Of a stretch of 64,000 bases of DNA, positions 59,501 to 64,000 are shown piece by piece; position 1 is the first letter of the stretch, and each line of letters starts with the position of its first letter. The notes beneath the pieces are model-generated. The model did not search any database. It was not told the DNA's origin and saw only the letters and a list, made by a program, of their open reading frames with translations. Position numbers and translations under genes: made by a program. The DNA comes from Cinnamomum chago (Eukaryota; Streptophyta; Magnoliopsida; Laurales; Lauraceae), in the NCBI GenBank assembly GCA_038049695.1, contig CP142458.1:59863501-59927500 (forward strand), read 5' to 3'.

Positions 59501-60768
59501 CTCCCTTGGCTAAGTATCTCCCATTGGATTGAAGATCTTATTTAGTGGATATTGACATGAGCTACTATGCGACCTTTCTCCCTGTTTGACCGTGGATTTA
59601 CTTTTGATTGGAGATAATTGGGGTGGCGGGTAGGTTCACAAATCAATTGAGTCACAATCAGACCTGGCTTCCCTGACTGAATCAATTTTCTATAGAGTTC
59701 CACTTATAAATGCATATATCCATACAGGAAGAAAGACTATTTCTATGTGTTTTCTAAGTCCTTAGTGTGCAACCAATGCTCAATCCCTCACATCTAAATG
59801 AATGGTCTAGACCTTGGAACAGCATCCCAAGTGACCAATTTGAGCTAGCTCACCTCTTCACACAACCAACCACATACACCACCTCCCCAAAAAATAAAAA
59901 ATAAAAAATAAATGTAATATTTCAATCTTTGCCATATAGCAAAAACATTGAATCTCTGGTTTTCTGCCCATCAGGTTAGAGAGGAATCGGGGAGCAAAAA
60001 CTAAACAAGAAATAGCAAAAGTTCAGCATGCACTAGTATCATATTAGCCATATTTGATCAAAGTCCAGAAAGTTGCCGACAAGTAAGAAAAGATTTCCAT
60101 GCAAAATAAAATCAATAGTAGTGTTTCAAGCTTCCTGCTCAGGATTTGAGGGGAAAGGCAAAACACACTTTCAGATTCAAAATCATGAAAAAGGACACCA
60201 AAACAAAATGAATTATGAACCGAAAAGATTGCATGGACCACAGATCAGTTGATGATCTAGATGCACCCATGGCAAGCTATCCACTAGGAGAGTTACACAG
60301 TCCCATGCCAAATTGGAGGAAGATGAAACAGAGAAAAAGAATAGAAAAAAAAAAGTATTAATCTTTGAGAAATGATCTCAAGTGTATAATCACATGGGAC
60401 CTTCCCATGTACATGTAGTCAGTCACCTTGTGCTAGCCCATACAAGGCCCACCTTGCCTTGATTCAATCCATTCCCACCGCACGTCCTACAATGAGAGAG
60501 ATGCAGCATTGTCTTGACCAATTTGCACGAAAAATGAACTTTAACTCAGACATTCAGGACCCATTTTTTGCATGAAATTAAATCCCTAGGTATTCTAAGA
60601 AATGCATTCCTAGAAGTGACTAAAATTGAAGAAACGAAGATGAAGATCCATAAATGGCTATGAAATAGTTCACCCCTTCAATGGAAAATGAATTAAAAGG
60701 AGATGGGAAATGAGTGCCGAGACATCAATCACCCTAGTAATTCAAATCCTGAGAAAGTCAAGGCCTAT
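56586..60768. other. Interior of element C, no gene recognised
   Basis: AT-rich DNA with short open frames only. A TAGGGGTGCCAATT start near 58656 and a GACATTTCCAACCC word after it hint at a small hAT remnant. Poly(T) at about 59488-59500. Confidence 0.4.
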
Positions 60769-61248
60769 TTACTTTTGCCAAATATGGAAAGTAAAGTTGT
60801 GAGCTTGTGATGAATTGTCACTCACCTTTAGTTTGGCAGATGAAATGAAATCACTGTCAAACCCTTTCTTTGTCACTCCCTTTGTTTCGGGTCCAATGTG
60901 CAGGGTGCAAGGGGGTTTCACAATGGATCCTTCTTCATTCCTCTGTAGATGCAATTGTGGCTTGATGCCCATATCTTTTAAATCATCACGCGCTTTCCGA
61001 ACACTTATCCAAGTGAGCATTCTCCTTCCAAAAAAGTATGCAATCATTTTTGCAGGAGTCAATGTGCTCGTACCCCAAGTTGTAACCAGTACTAGCATCC
61101 CACGCACGAGCAGATGGTCTCTCATAATCTCATAATCATGCTTAAAACTGTTACAACCGTAGTTACATGGGCACTTAATCACTATACTCCCGCCAGAATT
61201 CGCCTTCGCGAATTCAATCGCCTTTGCGAATTCAATAAAAGAATTCAC
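60769..61248 (-). pseudogene. CACTA transposase fragment in element C
   Basis: The 159-codon minus-strand frame starts with a piece of the transposase-associated domain (IVIKCPCNYGCNSF ... MRDHLLVRGM). It then jumps to a segment like the end of tnp2 proteins (VRKARDDLKDMGIKPQLHLQ ... EEGSIVKPPC). The catalytic region between is missing. An internal duplication (IEFAKA twice) lies at the N-terminus. Its 5' part forms one arm of an inverted repeat. Confidence 0.7.
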
Positions 61249-61345
61249 CCGGTCTATATACGGCTGTAACAGATTTAAGCATGATTATGAGATTGTGGAG
61301 ACCATCTACTCGTACATGGGATGCTGGTATCCTACGACACTAGCA
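61080..61345. repeat. Inverted repeat made of transposase sequence
   Basis: The left arm (about 61084-61165, read on the minus strand) and right arm (about 61258-61340, plus strand) share TTTAAGCATGATTATGAGAT, then AGACCATCT and GGGATGCT. They are about 85% alike by eye and separated by about 95 bases. A transcript would fold into a hairpin of transposase-associated-domain sequence. Confidence 0.75.
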
Positions 61346-64000
61346 AGAAGTTCATATATGTAAAGTGATGGTACACTCAAATTCAACCAATAGATGATAT
61401 AAAATAAATGCAAAAAAGAAAAATAAAAACAGAGAAAAAAGAACACAAATATAAGAAAAACAAAACAACAGTCTACACCTAAAATGCAAAACAAAAAAAT
61501 AAGAAAATAAGAAAAAATAACAATTAACTTAAGAATTTAGACGGATCAAGAATGATAAAATTTCCATTAAAGGAACGAGTACTTCTCTATCACATGCCAA
61601 AGACAATCATATAAAGAGGAGTGTTTGTGGTTTGTACTGTTTCCAATTAAAATATACTATAAGTACATGGTTTTGGCTCCACATATGACAAATCAGATGT
61701 ATGTGTAAAGAAGGAAGGATGCCCCCCACAAAAATGGATGGTTTAGGTTTGGATTTATAACAGAAGTAGTTTTCTCGACATATCCTTTTCACAGACATTT
61801 CAAGAATTTGATGATATTCAGAACATAATATACTCTTTTAAAATGTATGAATACCCTTATTTTAGTTTTAAAATTCTATACAACAATGTTACGATATTAT
61901 TGTGCTTGAAGGAAAGGGAATCTATAGGTTTGTCTTCGTAATTCAGGCGAACATGGTGGCAAGTATCAGTATATTTTGAAAATGCCCTGATAATATACTA
62001 ATATTTACTTTTTAAATTGATTTTTAGATTTCATCATAGTTACAAATATTAGAAAACTGTGAAAATATCAAAAACAAAAATGTATGAAATGAGAGAAATC
62101 TATAATATATCTTTAAGTGGTATTTTATTTTATTTTTCATTAAATCACAGTGTACCCATCTCAGATTTCCCATCTTCGTCTCAACCTATCTCACAGCTTC
62201 ATTTACTATTCACTATTTACATCTCAAAACATATTTCAAACCCAGCCATGACACCCTCTCATATCCATCATCACCATCCCAAAACTGCCCAGCACAAGAA
62301 CTAAAATTCACACACATATTTGAAATCCATCAATAGTCCCAAAAAATATTACATAACTTCACCGTCATGTCAAGCTCATTCACCGATTCCATGCCCATAC
62401 ATTCAAGCTGAAAATTTCAGTATATCATAATCAACAGTGGAAGAGCCCAGGGCACAGTTAGAAGATGTGCTCAATAACATAACATTGTGATTGCAGGGGT
62501 TCATTTCCACTATCTTTAGGGGTTTGTTTGCTTCCAACAATTCTCATTCTTTGTTTGCAGGATTTCTGAGAATTCATATTAGGTGAAAGACATTCTCCAA
62601 ATGCTGTCTACTAGTAGGATTTGCAAATGCTCAAGGACAACCCAACATTATAGAGAATTCCAAAATCTACAAGTGATACTTCAGAAGGTTGAATTTTTGA
62701 AATTTCACTAAATAAACAGAAATTTATTCCAGAAACTCTAGAGATGACAAGTAATATTGCTGTCACAAATTGCCAACTCATGGAATTGTCAAGAGAAATT
62801 CCTCGGAACAAACAGGCCTTAGGAAATTGGATTCACAACATTATTCTAACGTACTATAATCCAGGCCTAACTTATTTATGAATCCAACCACCGGATAAAT
62901 CACACCCTTTTTTAGCCAAACCAGTAGTGAGGGCTTGGAGGCAGTGATGGAGCAAAATACCTAAAATCCCCAAATTAAAGAAACCTGAAATCCCTTACAT
63001 CCCCAAAATCCAGCCCTAATCCTCATATCTATTCATATATTTGAGAACCTTCAAAAGCAATAAAATAGAAAATAAATCAGGATTGTGATGTTTTACCTTG
63101 AGATTTTTGCAGAGAAAAGTAGAGAGAGCAGTTTGAGAGAACAGTGAGCAGAGAGAGACCTGGGTTCGTCTACACCAAACGAACCGAATATCCTTGTCTC
63201 CAACCTTTGTTTCTACAAACCACAGAAACCCAATTTCAAACAAAAAATTTTTAAAAAAAATGATCATCACACAAAGCATAAAAAAGAAGCCAAAACAAAC
63301 CACAGAAGAATGCAGGCAATACTCATCTAATAAAAAAAATAAATTAATGACAATCAGTTTTAATACACATCAACCCTGTTCAGAAACCACATTAGATCAA
63401 TACTCAATCCAATGTGTTTCCATGAAGTCAGTTTTAATACGCATGTTTGCCTGCAACAAGCACTTGATTTCTCATGAGAGCAAGAAGGTTTCTCATCATC
63501 TCATGAGTCACTTTACATTTGGTTCAAGGAATGTATTTTTATTCAAGACGGTTCCCAACACAGCGACCCCTAAAAAGGGTAAAATCACTTGAATCAATTT
63601 CAAGTGAGAGCAAGGGATGATTTTTGCACAGAATTGCCCCAATATGGTTACAAGACTTGAGCCCTGTGCACTGTCCCTTTGCCATTCTGCTCAACTAAAA
63701 ATTAGAGAGAGTGAGTTGTGTGCTTCTCAGTATCGGATATCAGAATGTGAAAAACCAGCTTCGATCTGTGCTCACTTTCCCACGGCCTCTCTCTTTCTCA
63801 ACGCAAACCTACACACTCCCCTTATTGCATTCTTCAGGAACAGTAACTACACAAAAACCTGCACACTAACCATTCATGGCATTTGAGGAGGAAGAAAGAG
63901 AGCAATACCTTGTTCCCATCTTCTTCTCGACCTTGGACTTGTCGTCGGTTTGCGCCCTTCTTCTCGTTTTGTCTTTTGATAGGGTTTTGAAGAAGCGCTC
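61346..64000 (-). other. 5' part of element C, no complete gene
   Basis: AT-rich sequence with short frames. The minus-strand block at about 63155-63215 (reading KVGDKDIRFVWCRRTQ) is shared with element B. The last 100 bases, read on the minus strand, contain AAAACCCTATCAAAAGAC-type leader sequence that may precede a 5' exon. Confidence 0.4.

Larger units (their letters stand above)
56151..64000 (-). mobile_element. CACTA-like element C (different family), running off the right edge
   Basis: The left edge GACTACAAGAAATTACAC at 56151 is one base off the common plant CACTA terminus CACTACAAGAAA. It is followed by repeats of CGCCGG/TTGCCGGC/CCGGTAAAA type to about 56580. A minus-strand CACTA transposase fragment lies at 60769-61248. 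A block at about 63155-63215 matches a segment just before the transposase of element B, also on the minus strand. Orientation is therefore reversed and the 5' end lies beyond 64000. That all intervening sequence belongs to this element is inferred. Confidence 0.55.

Noticed and set aside
1..64000. CRISPR arrays, operons, rRNA or tRNA genes
   Set aside because: None fits: repeats are transposon-derived, genes are spliced eukaryotic genes, and the only 5S-like match is the short piece inside the Cassandra LTR.

Overview
The window is nuclear DNA of a flowering plant. The evidence is spliced plant genes (a GDSL esterase/lipase and a non-RD LRR receptor kinase), fragments of plant-specific genes (KEG, type-A response regulator), and a dense, nested set of plant transposons: CACTA, hAT, Mutator-like, Ty1/copia, LINE, SINE, a Cassandra TRIM and a Helitron-like end. 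The sequence alone does not identify the species.

Layout. (1) 1-10511 is the right-hand part of a large CACTA element (element A); its left terminus is off the window. It carries a CT-rich leader, a probable gypsy solo LTR with a SINE inside it, and at least four fragments of unrelated cellular genes in the same orientation: the LSm domain of DCP5, repeats of the KEG ubiquitin ligase, the first exons of a type-A response regulator, and exons of a soluble inorganic pyrophosphatase. It ends in subterminal ATATCGGTT repeats and a CACTA terminus, inserted into a copia gag region (10515-11827, minus strand). (2) 13300-14515 is a hAT element with a perfect 8-bp target duplication, followed by a foldback element at about 14611-14894. 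(3) 15818-20388 is an intact five-exon GDSL esterase/lipase gene (368 aa). (4) From 20664 to 52713 lies a decayed tandem array of one LRR receptor-kinase gene. It comprises a kinase fragment (unit 0), a copy lacking nearly all of exon 1 (unit 1, 23290-29594), a promoter plus 26 codons (unit 2, 37170-39281), and one intact gene (unit 3, 46472-52713, 1050 aa, one intron). Transposons split the array: CACTA element B with a tnp2-type transposase (29595 to about 37.1 kb) and a minus-strand copia element (39282-43305). (5) 53-64 kb has a 5'-truncated LINE, a Helitron-like end, and a second CACTA family (element C, 56151 to beyond 64000) with a minus-strand transposase fragment arranged as an inverted repeat.

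Only the GDSL gene and the unit-3 receptor kinase look functional. The GDSL protein should be a secreted lipid/ester hydrolase, and the kinase a plasma-membrane immune-type receptor (non-RD, Xa21/EFR class). The most interesting object is element A, which has gathered exons of several housekeeping and signalling genes into one transposon and has an open frame running across the response-regulator/pyrophosphatase junction. Because the kinase units are collinear, several insertions can be checked against their empty sites within this window.
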